A stretch of 38,704 bases of DNA, from assembly GCA_013331635.1 (NCBI GenBank), contig DUFZ01000034.1, positions 52,055-90,758 of the forward strand, read 5' to 3'. Numbering within the stretch: position 1 is the first letter of the stretch; each line of letters starts with the position of its first letter. The notes below the pieces were generated by a model. The model was not told where the DNA came from and did not search any database. It saw nothing but the letters and a program-made list of their open reading frames with translations. This DNA comes from Candidatus Woesearchaeota archaeon. Its GTDB lineage: Archaea > Nanobdellota > Nanobdellia > Woesearchaeales > GW2011-AR9. A program made the position numbers and the translations under genes. Below, in pieces: positions 1 through 8,008 of this stretch.

Positions 1-330
1 GCTTCAGATTGCTGAAGTATTACTTTTCACCCAACAATTTATAAAGAGAAGCCTCTTTTTTGGTTTCTAGCCTGACACAGAGAGTACCTGTTCGAGCCAA
101 CGGTAAACACCAAGCCATGAACACAGGGGTTAGTGGTGCGGGCTTCAGTTTCATAATCACCTAGAAAAGTAGGATAGTGCCTATTCACATATTTACCATT
201 CATTCAAGGTGCTGTGTGCACCGGTAGAGTTGAGAGCAGGTTCTATTTTTCTAGCAGATATGTGCAAGAGAGAATAATCATATTCATCTTTCCATCGTTC
301 ACCAGGATGTGCCTTTAAACCCTGGGCCTG
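1..330. other. unassigned region at left edge, no convincing gene
   Basis: Nothing here can be named. Bases 1-18 form a hairpin (CTTCAG, loop ATTG, CTGAAG). A reading frame open from the left edge stops at 68-70, so the tail of a gene lying to the left is possible. On the minus strand there are two short open frames: one ends at 193 and would need a TTG start at 381, the other is about 44 codons and lies within roughly 20-155, behind a weak GGTGA motif. Neither resembles a family I know. I compared the region by eye with tRNA, 5S, SRP RNA and RNase P RNA and found no match. Confidence 0.3.
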
Positions 331-353
331 AATGTTTGGTAGGGATAGAATTT

Positions 354-411
354 CTTTCTTGTACCAGAAAAAGTTTTTCAAACTTTTTCAGTACAGAAAG
401 CATACGCTTTC
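354..411 (+). promoter_or_regulatory. structured leader upstream of dnaG with mutually exclusive hairpins
   Basis: A long inverted repeat has arms 354-376 and 380-400. Its inner 10 bp (GAAAAAGTTT/AAACTTTTTC) is perfect around a TTC loop, and the outer GTAC and CTTTCT segments pair across small bulges. A second perfect hairpin, GAAAGC-ATAC-GCTTTC at 396-411, shares bases 396-400 with the outer part of the first. Both therefore cannot form fully at once. The near-direct repeat CTTTCTTGTA (354-363 and 407-416) supplies the two competing partners. The dnaG Shine-Dalgarno GGAGG (428-432) lies just downstream. The pairing is seen in the sequence; a regulatory role is inference. Confidence 0.45.
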
Positions 412-442
412 TTGTATCAATAATACCGGAGGATACCTTAAA

Positions 443-1789
443 ATGGCAAAAATCAGTCCAGTCGCAGCAAAGTATATTGTTCAATCCACCATTATCATCG
501 ATGGCATTGTCGACCGTCCCGATGTCATTGGCGCAATTTTCGGCCAGACCGAGGGCTTACTCGGAACCGACTTAGAGCTGCGGGAACTGCAGCGGAGCGG
601 GAGAATAGGGCGTATTGAAGTCAATGTCAATACCAGTTCCGGAAAAACCAGCGGTGAAATAATCATTCCCAGTTCTTTGGATAAAACAGAAACGGCAATC
701 ATTGCCGCTGCTTTGGAGATAATTCAGCGAATCGGGCCATGCAATGCTAAAATTGAAGTTAAAAAAATTGAAGATGTTCGTATCAGTAAGCGTCAGTTTG
801 TCATTGACCGGGCTAAGGTTCTCTTGAGGATGCTCATGGATGATACCTTACCTGATTCACAGGAATTGGCCGATGAAGTTTCCCAAGCCGTGCGGGTTAT
901 GGAAGTAATCGAATACGGTCGGGAAAAATTGATTGCCGGTCCGGCTATTGACGAAAGCGATGAGATCATTGTCGTTGAAGGGCGAGCCGATGTCTTGAAC
1001 TTGCTCAAACATGGGTTCAAGAATGCCATTGCCCTGAACGGAACCTCCGTTCCACAGACCATTAAAGATCTCACCAAGAAGAAAACGGTGACGGCCTTTG
1101 TTGATGGGGATAGGGGTGGAGACCTGATTATCCGGGAACTGCTGAGCACCTCTGAGATTGATTTTGTCTGTAAGGCTCCTGATGGGAAGGAAGTAGAAGA
1201 AATTACCAAGAAAGAAATGCATAAAGCCTTGCGTGGTAGGGTTACTGCCGAGCAGGTAAAACTAGATATGGGGATTGACAGTGATGGTGCTCTTATTAAA
1301 GAAGCCACCGAATCGGTCAAGCAACATTTTGGCGATAGAAATGGTCGTTCCGCCCAGTCGCCAGTTCGGCGAATGGAAAACACCGTTCCAATTCGGCAGG
1401 AAGCTCCGAGTATGGAGAAACCCAATCGGTACCCACCTCGATTTGCACCTAATCCCAGTCCAGCTCCCCGGATGGGAGGGATGAAAGAAAATGGAAAGCC
1501 CGGTGATGAAAAGAAAATTTTCAAGAGCACCTTAGAGAATCTCTTTGGCACACGGGGAGCTTGCATCTTTGACCAAAACCTGAATGTGCTAGGAAAAGTG
1601 CCTTTGAGCGAACTAGGAACCACAATTAAGAGCCTCAATGGCGGTATTTACGCTCTGGCTTTAGATGGCGCTATTGACATTGATTTACTACGATTAGCAG
1701 AGAAGTTAGGAATAACCTATCTGGTTGGAACCAGTTCCAAAGTCAAAGAAGAATCCAAAGTCAATGTGCTGACGGATGAATTGTTGTAA
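443..1789 (+). CDS. dnaG: archaeal DnaG-like primase / exosome-associated protein
   Basis: This is the archaeal DnaG homologue: a TOPRIM-domain protein with primase activity in vitro that also associates with the RNA exosome. The first ~120 residues match the archaeal-specific N-terminal domain. The TOPRIM domain follows, with the conserved glutamate in VVEGRAD (E179) and the metal-binding DGDRGGD motif (D221, D223). A proline-rich linker (about 310-350) leads to a conserved C-terminal domain containing LENLFGTRGACIFD. Length of 448 residues is normal for the family. The ATG at 443 is chosen because GGAGG sits at 428-432; a start at 332 would add 37 unconserved residues. It is followed by the HerA-like gene 69 bases later. 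Confidence 0.95.
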   Translation: MAKISPVAAKYIVQSTIIIDGIVDRPDVIGAIFGQTEGLLGTDLELRELQRSGRIGRIEVNVNTSSGKTSGEIIIPSSLDKTETAIIAAALEIIQRIGPCNAKIEVKKIEDVRISKRQFVIDRAKVLLRMLMDDTLPDSQELADEVSQAVRVMEVIEYGREKLIAGPAIDESDEIIVVEGRADVLNLLKHGFKNAIALNGTSVPQTIKDLTKKKTVTAFVDGDRGGDLIIRELLSTSEIDFVCKAPDGKEVEEITKKEMHKALRGRVTAEQVKLDMGIDSDGALIKEATESVKQHFGDRNGRSAQSPVRRMENTVPIRQEAPSMEKPNRYPPRFAPNPSPAPRMGGMKENGKPGDEKKIFKSTLENLFGTRGACIFDQNLNVLGKVPLSELGTTIKSLNGGIYALALDGAIDIDLLRLAEKLGITYLVGTSSKVKEESKVNVLTDELL

Positions 1790-1858
1790 GTTTTTTTTAA
1801 TTTTATTATCTTTAAAATAACAGTAACCTTTTTATCTTCTCTTTGATTCATAGTCAAA

Positions 1859-3205
1859 ATGGTGTTCGATGTTATTATTGGGCGTTCTAAAAAGGATGTA
1901 GAAAAGTTTGGCAAAGAAGGAACGATTATTTTAGGCAAACAATACGTGCAGATGGGACAAACCACTTCCCTTTCCAATCCAGTCTATATGGATGTAGCCG
2001 GCGCGCACGTCATGTTTATCGTCGGCAAAAGGGGCAGTGGAAAGAGCTACTCGCTCGGCGCTATCGCCGAAGGCTTATCGGATTTACCTCTTGAAATCAA
2101 ACAAAATTTGTCTATTCTTTTGCTCGATACCATGGGCATTTATTGGACCATGAAGTATCCCAATTTTCAGGATGCCGATATGGTCCGGAGCTGGGGCTTT
2201 GAGCCCAAGCCCTTAGACGTTAAAATATACACCCCAGGCGGTTTTTATGCCCTGTACCGAAATGAAGGCATTCCCACTGACTTTCCTTTTTCCATCCGGC
2301 CTCTTGACGTTGCACCAGAAGATTGGTGCATCTCTTTTGAACTTGCGGTCAATTCCGCAGAAGGAGTGCTCCTCACCCGGGTAGTGCAGGAGCTAAATAA
2401 AAAAGGCACCAGTTATGACCTCAACGAAATTATCCGCTTGGTGAAAGAAGATACTGAAAGTGATTTGGTAAGCCAGCATATTGTCAGCAGCCAGTTTGAA
2501 AAAGCCCGGGGCTGGGGGATTTTTTCCAAAGAAGGAACTCCCCTGAAAGATATCGTCGCTGGCGGCCAAGTGACCGTGTTAGATTTAAGCCCCTATGCGA
2601 CCATGGCTTCAGGTTGGGCCATTAAAGCCTTAGTCGTGGGCTTAGTGGCCAGAAGTTTATTCCAGCAGCGTATGCTAGCCAGAAAAACGGAAGAATTCAA
2701 AACTGTGGATGCAGCGATGCATTATTTTACCAAATCAGTAGAAGAAAAAATGGAAGACCCCTTAGTGTGGCTGGCACTGGATGAAGCCCACGAATTGCTT
2801 CCGAATGGGTCCAAGACCGCGGCAACGGATGCGCTCATCACCATTTTGCGGGAAGGCCGTCAGCCGGGCATTTCCTTGATTTTAGCCTCTCAGCAGCCAG
2901 CAAAAATTCACACCGATGTCATGACGCAGGCGGATGTAGTCTTAGCCCACCGAGTGACGGCAAAGATGGACGTCGATGCTTTAGGGCAGTTGATGCAGAG
3001 CTATATGCGCAAAGGGCTGGACACTGAATTAGATGCCTTGCCCCATGCCAAAGGAGCTGCAGTTATTTTTGATGATGTCAATGAACGCTTGTTTCCCATC
3101 CAAGTCCGACCACGGTTTACCTGGCATGGTGGCGGCAGTCCGACAGCTTTAGTTGAGAAGAAAGAGTTTGTGAAGAGGGGATTGGAAAGGTTGAAAGAAT
3201 TATAG
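1859..3205 (+). CDS. HerA/DUF87-like P-loop ATPase
   Basis: A FtsK/HerA-superfamily ATPase of 448 residues, probably a DNA translocase or helicase-like motor. The N-terminal ~45 residues form a short beta-rich segment. Walker A is GKRGSGKS (residues 56-63), and Walker B is WLALDEAHELLP with D308 and E309. The segment LREGRQPGISLILASQQP after Walker B is the conserved sensor region with its glutamine/arginine features. Archaeal HerA usually pairs with NurA in end resection, but no NurA lies nearby; the closest nuclease gene is the PD-(D/E)XK protein at 7071-7916. A TATA-like TTTTTATCT about 26 nt before the ATG suggests a leaderless transcript separate from dnaG. Sub-family assignment is uncertain. 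Confidence 0.85.
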   Translation: MVFDVIIGRSKKDVEKFGKEGTIILGKQYVQMGQTTSLSNPVYMDVAGAHVMFIVGKRGSGKSYSLGAIAEGLSDLPLEIKQNLSILLLDTMGIYWTMKYPNFQDADMVRSWGFEPKPLDVKIYTPGGFYALYRNEGIPTDFPFSIRPLDVAPEDWCISFELAVNSAEGVLLTRVVQELNKKGTSYDLNEIIRLVKEDTESDLVSQHIVSSQFEKARGWGIFSKEGTPLKDIVAGGQVTVLDLSPYATMASGWAIKALVVGLVARSLFQQRMLARKTEEFKTVDAAMHYFTKSVEEKMEDPLVWLALDEAHELLPNGSKTAATDALITILREGRQPGISLILASQQPAKIHTDVMTQADVVLAHRVTAKMDVDALGQLMQSYMRKGLDTELDALPHAKGAAVIFDDVNERLFPIQVRPRFTWHGGGSPTALVEKKEFVKRGLERLKEL

Positions 3206-3243
3206 GAGGTAATCCGGTTGTTTGTACCCAAATTACAAAATTT

Positions 3244-3263
3244 CAAATACGAAGTATTTAATA
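3244..3263 (+). promoter_or_regulatory. TATA-like box with overlapping inverted repeat
   Basis: TATTTAATA (3255-3263) lies about 26 nt before the ATG at 3286, which fits a leaderless archaeal promoter. The inverted repeat AAATAC-GAA-GTATTT (3244-3258) overlaps its upstream side, where TFB would contact DNA, so a repressor site is possible. The role of the repeat is inference. Confidence 0.45.
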
Positions 3264-3285
3264 GACTTCTTTCTTTGGTTTGTTG

Positions 3286-3867
3286 ATGAAAAAAGCCCTT
3301 CTCGCCGCGTTGTTGTTTTCCCTTCCAGCAGAAGCATCTGCAGAAAATTGGGGTCGCCTTGATCCCGTTCCTACCTTAGCTCCGGCAGTTCGTCTTCAAG
3401 GTGGCAGCAATCCAATGGATTGGCTTCAGGTATATTCCTATGCTGACATGGATTTTCAAACTGCTCCCTTTTCCATTTCTACCGTGTACGTGGAGGGAAG
3501 TGCTCGGCAGGCTCTATTTAGGCTAGGAAAAGTGGGCGCTGCTGCTGAATATCTCGGAACAGCAGAATGGCAGTATACCAAACTGGGGATTGAACATCTT
3601 GCCCAACCCCTCCATGGCTTATCGACAGTGGTAAAGTTTTTTCCCCTCTCAACACCCTTGCCGGGAGCAGAAGTACGGGTAGATGCAGTGCAAAAAGTTA
3701 CCGAGAGAGTAAAAGCAACCTTACGGACCGAATATACTCCTCATTCATTGTCGATGCAGGCGGGCGGAGAATTTCAGATTCATCCGCAAGCTCATGCCAC
3801 CATACAAGCAGAAAGAGATAATTTTTCCCATCTTAATGCCTGGTTGAATTTGTATGTAGGATTTTGA
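3286..3867 (+). CDS. secreted beta-rich protein, unknown function
   Basis: Not recognised. The 193-residue product begins with a clear Sec signal peptide (MKKALLAALLFSLPAEASA) with a likely cleavage after ASA, so the protein is exported. The mature part has many alternating polar/hydrophobic stretches, no further transmembrane helix, and ends in aromatic residues (LNLYVGF). This looks like a small beta-barrel or beta-sheet protein; the terminal phenylalanine resembles bacterial outer-membrane barrels, but the family is unknown and the likeness may be chance. The ATG at 3286 is preferred over two in-frame TTG codons just before it because the TATA-like box places transcription start at this ATG and no Shine-Dalgarno is present. 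Confidence 0.7.
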   Translation: MKKALLAALLFSLPAEASAENWGRLDPVPTLAPAVRLQGGSNPMDWLQVYSYADMDFQTAPFSISTVYVEGSARQALFRLGKVGAAAEYLGTAEWQYTKLGIEHLAQPLHGLSTVVKFFPLSTPLPGAEVRVDAVQKVTERVKATLRTEYTPHSLSMQAGGEFQIHPQAHATIQAERDNFSHLNAWLNLYVGF

Positions 3868-3939
3868 GATGATAGTTTAACTCACCAAATATATTTCCCG
3901 TCTTTGTGCTTGATTTTAAATTTAGCTACCCACATGATT

Positions 3940-4245
3940 TCATCTCAAACCAAGTTCAGGCATTACTACTTGTATATTTTTAAAATTTCCATCACACGTA
4001 CGCACCGCCAGAGAGCGATTGAGGGCCATAGCTGCTATAAGCATATCAATTGCTCCAACGGGTGTTCCTTGCTGCCTTAATTTCTTGGCAATTTCTAAGG
4101 CTATGACATAATCTTTGGTTTCAGGAAATAAAATGTCAAAGAATTTCTCCGCGCAAGGGGGATGCTCAATAAGAGTAAAAATGGTAATTATTCCTTCTTT
4201 GGCATCAAGAGCTACGCTCGTGTCAAGTATTTCGTTCGTTTCCAC
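3940..4245 (-). CDS. vapC: VapC-like PIN-domain toxin
   Basis: A compact PIN-domain ribonuclease of 101 residues, the probable toxin of a type II toxin-antitoxin pair. The four acidic residues expected at a PIN active site are visible: D8 in LDTSV, E27 in LIEHPP, D67 in AIDMLIAA and D85 in TCDGNF. VapC proteins are usually 120-140 residues, so this is a short version, but the core looks complete. VapC toxins cut tRNA, rRNA or mRNA when released from the antitoxin. The start overlaps the end of the antitoxin gene by 34 bases in another frame, so the two are probably translationally coupled. Confidence 0.85.
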   Translation of the reverse strand: METNEILDTSVALDAKEGIITIFTLIEHPPCAEKFFDILFPETKDYVIALEIAKKLRQQGTPVGAIDMLIAAMALNRSLAVRTCDGNFKNIQVVMPELGLR

Positions 4246-4481
4246 CCTGCTTTTTTCACCGCTTTAGTAAAAGCTGCCCATTTCTCTGAAGGAACTTGCT
4301 GGAGATCCTTGCGTGTTTCTGTTGAGAGGAGCTTTACAAATTCAGTGGTGTGCATACTTTTCTTAAGCAAGAGTGTTTTTTCTATGATGGCATGACGAGC
4401 AACTTCACTCCACTTAATTTCCGGGTGTCGCTTCATCTCCATGTACGCTTCATCAGGTAAGCTTAAAGTTATATGCGCCAT
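4212..4481 (-). CDS. vapB: VapB-like ribbon-helix-helix antitoxin
   Basis: An 89-residue antitoxin encoded directly upstream of the PIN toxin. The N-terminal ~30 residues have the pattern of a ribbon-helix-helix DNA-binding domain: a strand (HITLSLPDE) then two helices (AYMEMKRH and SEVARHAII). The C-terminal half is basic and helical and would wrap around and block the toxin. Antitoxins of this type repress their own promoter. A TATA-like ATTATAAATA (complement of about 4503-4512) lies some 26 nt before the start, indicating a leaderless transcript. Antitoxin assignment rests on fold pattern and gene order. Confidence 0.8.
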   Translation of the reverse strand: MAHITLSLPDEAYMEMKRHPEIKWSEVARHAIIEKTLLLKKSMHTTEFVKLLSTETRKDLQQVPSEKWAAFTKAVKKAGWKRTKYLTRA

Positions 4482-4537
4482 ACTGGGTTATACATAATAG
4501 ACATATTTATAATTTTTACGATAAATTTTGAGAAAAT

Positions 4538-5440
4538 TCACATCCCCTCTAATCTTTTAATCCTTTCCTCAATCGGCGGATGGGTGGCGAACATGCGTTG
4601 CATGAACGATTCTTTATGGTCATGCCGAAAAGGCATGGAGATAAATAGATGGGCCGTCGCTTTATTGGCTTTATCCACTAACGGGTCAGGATCGCCTTTA
4701 ATCTTGCGCAAGGCATCGGCAAGTCCTTTGGGATAGCGCGTCAATAATGCTCCTGAGGCATCAGCTAAGTATTCTCGTTTGCGGGAAATGGATAATTGTA
4801 TCAGCTGTCCTATTAATGGTGACAATACTGCTAAAGCGATCCCCACAATAATCAAAATAAGGGTGACTTGATTACTGTCTTTTCTGTCTCCCTTCCCTCC
4901 CCATAAAAAGCTGCGTAAAAGAAAATCAGATAATAAGACCGTTAATCCTACTAATACCGATGCCAGCATCATCACCCGGATATCATAATTTTTAATATGA
5001 GACATTTCATGGGCCAGGACTCCTTCGAGTTCCAGCTTATTTAGTTTCTGCAGCATTCCAGTAGTGACGGTAATAGAGGCATGTTCAGGATTCCTCCCGG
5101 TAGCAAAAGCGTTTAAAGCGCTGTCGTCGATGACATATACTTTGGGTGGCTTTGGGAGTCCAGCAGCGATAGCTAGTCCTTCCACTGTATTAATCAAAGC
5201 CGTGTACGCCGGCTTGGCTGCTTCTTTCGCGCCGCTCATGGATAAAATCATCGATGAACCAGCATAGTAGCTGATAAGAAAGTAAATTGTTCCAACTATC
5301 AGCGCCAAAATGAGTCCAAAATATTGATTGCCATACACTAAACCGATGATTAATCCCAGCACCACCACAAATCCGAGAAAAACACTAATAAGAAGAATGG
5401 TTTTAGTACGGTTCCCGCTGATCTCTTCGTAAATGCCCAT
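4538..5440 (-). CDS. htpX: HtpX-like M48 membrane metalloprotease
   Basis: A 300-residue integral membrane zinc protease of family M48, involved in quality control of membrane proteins. Two N-terminal transmembrane helices (about 14-35 and 40-58) precede the conserved TGRNPEHASI segment. The zinc-binding HEMSH follows at 144-148, with third ligand E223 in KREYLADA. Two further hydrophobic segments (about 158-177 and 190-212) lie between the ligands, as in HtpX. It lies 23 bases downstream of lemA on the same strand. The lemA-htpX pair recurs in many bacteria and archaea, which suggests a shared membrane role. No clear Shine-Dalgarno is visible, so coupling to lemA is likely. Confidence 0.95.
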   Translation of the reverse strand: MGIYEEISGNRTKTILLISVFLGFVVVLGLIIGLVYGNQYFGLILALIVGTIYFLISYYAGSSMILSMSGAKEAAKPAYTALINTVEGLAIAAGLPKPPKVYVIDDSALNAFATGRNPEHASITVTTGMLQKLNKLELEGVLAHEMSHIKNYDIRVMMLASVLVGLTVLLSDFLLRSFLWGGKGDRKDSNQVTLILIIVGIALAVLSPLIGQLIQLSISRKREYLADASGALLTRYPKGLADALRKIKGDPDPLVDKANKATAHLFISMPFRHDHKESFMQRMFATHPPIEERIKRLEGM

Positions 5441-5463
5441 AGTAAAAATGAAAAAAAAGTGAA

Positions 5464-6015
5464 TTAAAATTCAACTTTGACATTTTTCTTTTCTGTTTCT
5501 TCTGCTTTGAAAAAATCTTTCTGCTCAAAACCAAACAATCTGGCAAAGATATTTTTGGGAAATACCTGTATTGCTTCATTGAAAGCCATCACGGAATCGT
5601 TGTAAAATTGCCGGGCATACGATATTTTAGATTCAGTTCCCGACAATTCTTCCTGCAGCTGTAAGAAATTCTCATTTGCTTTCAGCTGGGGATAGTTCTC
5701 GGCTACGGCAAAAATAGACTTCAGTGCCTCGGTAATCTGGTTGCTGGCTTTAGCTTTTGTCGCCATCGAACCGGTAATCAGAGAAGTCCTGGCTTTGGTC
5801 ACTTCTTCCAGCACCCCTTTTTCATGCTTCATATAGCCTTTGACCGCACTCACCAGATTGGGGATAAGGTCATATCGGCGTTTGAGTTGAACATCAATCT
5901 GCGACCAGGCATTGTTCACTCTCATCCGCAGCCGAATCAGGCTGTTGTAAATATAAATTATAAATAAAACCACGATAGCTGCAATAATTACTGTAATCCA
6001 CATTGTTGATGCCAT
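5464..6015 (-). CDS. lemA: LemA family membrane protein
   Basis: A 183-residue LemA-family protein. It has one N-terminal transmembrane helix (about residues 4-22) and the family segment [17 protein letters not shown], followed by [15 protein letters not shown]. The C-terminal part is a long helical bundle that ends in a charged tail. LemA has no proven molecular activity; its usual neighbour htpX suggests a scaffold or membrane-protein handling role. The ATG at 6015 is chosen because GAGGGGAGG lies a few bases upstream; an ATG at 6102 would add a 29-residue lysine/threonine-rich stretch not seen in the family. Confidence 0.92.
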   Translation of the reverse strand: MASTMWITVIIAAIVVLFIIYIYNSLIRLRMRVNNAWSQIDVQLKRRYDLIPNLVSAVKGYMKHEKGVLEEVTKARTSLITGSMATKAKASNQITEALKSIFAVAENYPQLKANENFLQLQEELSGTESKISYARQFYNDSVMAFNEAIQVFPKNIFARLFGFEQKDFFKAEETEKKNVKVEF

Positions 6016-6116
6016 AGTAAGCCTCCCCTCTAATTTGTGTAGTAATGGTGTTTTTTTTAAAAAGGTTGTGGTCTTTTCTTTCGTACTTTTCGTTTTGAGC
6101 ACTTAAGGCGAGAGTA

Positions 6117-6126
6117 AACTATATAA
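6117..6126 (+). promoter_or_regulatory. TATA box for the SpoIIM-family gene
   Basis: CTATATAAAG is a strong archaeal TATA box. It predicts transcription start near 6148, leaving a leader of about 20 nt that contains the GAGGTG Shine-Dalgarno before the ATG at 6168. Confidence 0.6.
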
Positions 6127-6167
6127 AGGGCGGGAATATCCTCAGAAGCAAAGAGGTGATAGGATAG

Positions 6168-7052
6168 ATGGTTTTAGAACATATCTTCCCCGAGGACTGG
6201 TTGGAGCAGAAAGGGAGATATGCCTTCATTCTTGGTATTGTGTACTCGATTATTGCGATTCTTATTGCGTCCGTGTTATTTCCAGGGGATCCAGCTTTAG
6301 TAGCAGTGGCCTTTACCTCTATGTTGCTCCTGCCAGAATTGTATAAAATATTTTCCATTGAAGAGCGTCAGGAGAGCATGGAAAAGCACGTTACCATGGG
6401 TGCGCTATGGAGGGATGATCTTGAGATTGTGCGGATTTATGTGTTCTTGTTTTTAGGGATATTGTTAACGTATTCCTTAGGTACCATCTTGTTGCCGGGG
6501 TTGCAGACCAACGAGTTGTTTCGTGAGCAGTTGGAAATCCGTTTAGGGGAAGGATTTGCCGGCCATGCGGTTGCCGGAGGTCTTTTTACCAGCGGCTTGT
6601 TCTACGAATTGTTGAGCAACAACTTTTTGGTTTTAATTGCCTGCTTCATTCTGGCGCTCTTGACAGGAGACGGAGCCATTTTCCTTATTACTTGGAATGC
6701 TTCGGTCTGGGGGACCATCTTTGGGTTTACGGCTAAGACTGCCGCCGAGTTTTCCGGTCAAAGTCCGATTGCTGTTTTTGGTCTGGTCATGTTAGTCGTA
6801 TTTCCCCACATGATGCTTGAAGCGATTTCCTATTTCCTGGCTGCTATTTCCGGGTCAGTGATATCCAAGGACGTTCTTCTGGAAGAATTTGCCTCTGAGC
6901 GGTTTATGGAAGTGTTTGGGTTTAACCTGTACCTGCTGGTCTTTTCCTTGGTTTTCTTAGTTGCCGGGGCCTTGGTAGAAGCCTTTGTGCTGGAAAATGT
7001 TGGGGTATATCAAGAGATTATCCGCCAGAGTTTCTTAGCTCTTGGGAAATAG
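6168..7052 (+). CDS. SpoIIM/DUF95-family membrane protein
   Basis: A 294-residue polytopic membrane protein of the stage II sporulation protein M family. Archaea do not sporulate and the family's archaeal role is unknown. Six or so hydrophobic segments are visible, at about 19-38, 42-58, 90-112, 155-172, 200-228 and 255-275. The family signature is near residues 205-225, where FPHMMLEAISYFLAAISG matches the conserved P-H-x-x-x-E helix. An asparagine pair (LLSNN) precedes the central helix, as in relatives. A GAGGTG motif lies about 10 nt before the ATG. It converges on the nuclease gene at 7071 with only 18 bases between stops. Confidence 0.82.
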   Translation: MVLEHIFPEDWLEQKGRYAFILGIVYSIIAILIASVLFPGDPALVAVAFTSMLLLPELYKIFSIEERQESMEKHVTMGALWRDDLEIVRIYVFLFLGILLTYSLGTILLPGLQTNELFREQLEIRLGEGFAGHAVAGGLFTSGLFYELLSNNFLVLIACFILALLTGDGAIFLITWNASVWGTIFGFTAKTAAEFSGQSPIAVFGLVMLVVFPHMMLEAISYFLAAISGSVISKDVLLEEFASERFMEVFGFNLYLLVFSLVFLVAGALVEAFVLENVGVYQEIIRQSFLALGK

Positions 7053-7070
7053 GAGTTATCTTTATGGTGC

Positions 7071-7916
7071 CTATGGCGCTAGTTTGATAATCTCTTCTGG
7101 TGCATCAAAAGGCTTGCAGGTCTCAAAAAAGTCACATTGCCCGGTTGACCACCTGCAGAGTGAACTGACACAGAGGGGATAATCTTTCGGGTCTTCGGTT
7201 CTGGAAGTATGGGCGTGGATAAGCTCAATTTCAGTTTTAGCCAATTGGATGAGTTCTTCGTCTACATTCATCAATTTCAGTTTGTGGCGGAGAAAGAAAA
7301 TTCCTACTTTTGATGGTGCTTTTCCATGTTTTTCCTGGTACAGGAGGCAGTAAATGGCCAGCTGCAGCCGGATGCTGTCTTTTACCTCCAGATTGGCATT
7401 GGTTTTATAATCAATCAGATGGACTTCATCTTCCAGATGATGGATGGCATCGATGAAGCCTCGAATAGAATAATTGTCAGAAGTGTATTCCATTTCTCGC
7501 AATGGAGTTAAGTATTGGAACGCCTCCGGCAGGGGCAGGTTTTTTTTCTGCATCTGGGTAGCAAGGTCCTCGATGAAATGGTTGGTCCAGTTCATAAGCA
7601 TAAGCATGGTTTCTTCAAAGTAGAACTGTTCCTGGTCCTTGTTAAGCTGTAATCCCCAGAGTTGGGGCTGATAGTGATTCCAATAATGGACAAACAATTT
7701 TTGGATAGCTTCCCGAAATTTAAGATGGTAATTCTCTTCCGTGAATTGGGAAAGGTCCAGATTATAGAAATTTTCTAAGGTAGAATGAGCAATGTTTCCC
7801 CGCACTTGGTGGATATTGGGCAGGGTGGGGAGCTTCGCGATGTATTGGTAATAATACTTACGCGGACATTGCTTAAAAGTATTAATAGAGGAAGGAGATT
7901 CCACCCGTTTAGCCAT
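7071..7916 (-). CDS. PD-(D/E)XK nuclease, Cas4/RecB-like, with probable Fe-S cluster
   Basis: A 281-residue nuclease of the RecB/Cas4/AddB-like PD-(D/E)XK superfamily, likely to degrade DNA ends in repair. Motifs in order are SSINTFKQCPRKYYYQYI at the N-terminus, a histidine in GNIAHSTLENF, then IRGFIDAI and LIDYKTN as the catalytic aspartates and lysine. The QLAIYCLLYQ helix (QxxxY motif) follows. One N-terminal cysteine and three C-terminal ones (in LCRWSTGQC and FFETC) match the four-cysteine Fe-S arrangement of Cas4/AddB nucleases. No cas gene or CRISPR array is in the window, so this is a stand-alone enzyme. The ATG at 7916 is chosen because GAGGTG lies just upstream; a more distant start would add 52 unlikely residues. 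Confidence 0.88.
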   Translation of the reverse strand: MAKRVESPSSINTFKQCPRKYYYQYIAKLPTLPNIHQVRGNIAHSTLENFYNLDLSQFTEENYHLKFREAIQKLFVHYWNHYQPQLWGLQLNKDQEQFYFEETMLMLMNWTNHFIEDLATQMQKKNLPLPEAFQYLTPLREMEYTSDNYSIRGFIDAIHHLEDEVHLIDYKTNANLEVKDSIRLQLAIYCLLYQEKHGKAPSKVGIFFLRHKLKLMNVDEELIQLAKTEIELIHAHTSRTEDPKDYPLCVSSLCRWSTGQCDFFETCKPFDAPEEIIKLAP

Positions 7917-7950
7917 ACCAACACCTCGCTTTTTAAAGAGCTGGGCAGGA

Positions 7951-7987
7951 CACTGTTTATATGTTTTTCTACGAAAGATTAATAAAC
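7951..7987. promoter_or_regulatory. divergent promoter region between nuclease gene and 78-residue gene
   Basis: TTAATAAAC (7979-7987) is centred about 26 nt before the ATG at 8009 and should drive a leaderless transcript rightward. On the minus strand CATATAAACA (complement of about 7953-7962) would start transcription near 7931 and leave a short leader holding the nuclease gene's Shine-Dalgarno. Both are read from spacing and base pattern only. Confidence 0.45.
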
Positions 7988-8008
7988 GGGCTTTTTTACT
8001 GAAGCGGT

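Noticed and set aside
85-110. TTCGAGC resembling a tRNA T-loop
   Set aside because: The flanking five-base stems do not pair and no acceptor or anticodon arm can be built on either strand.
793-1638. Long minus-strand open frame (281 codons) antisense to dnaG
   Set aside because: It lies wholly inside dnaG, which has clear family motifs. The translation is Ser/Pro/Arg-rich and matches no family; it is a shadow of dnaG codon use.
5450-5475. TGAATT-AA-AATTCA inverted repeat between lemA and htpX
   Set aside because: It is short, AT-rich and overlaps the lemA stop codon, and is likely to occur by chance.
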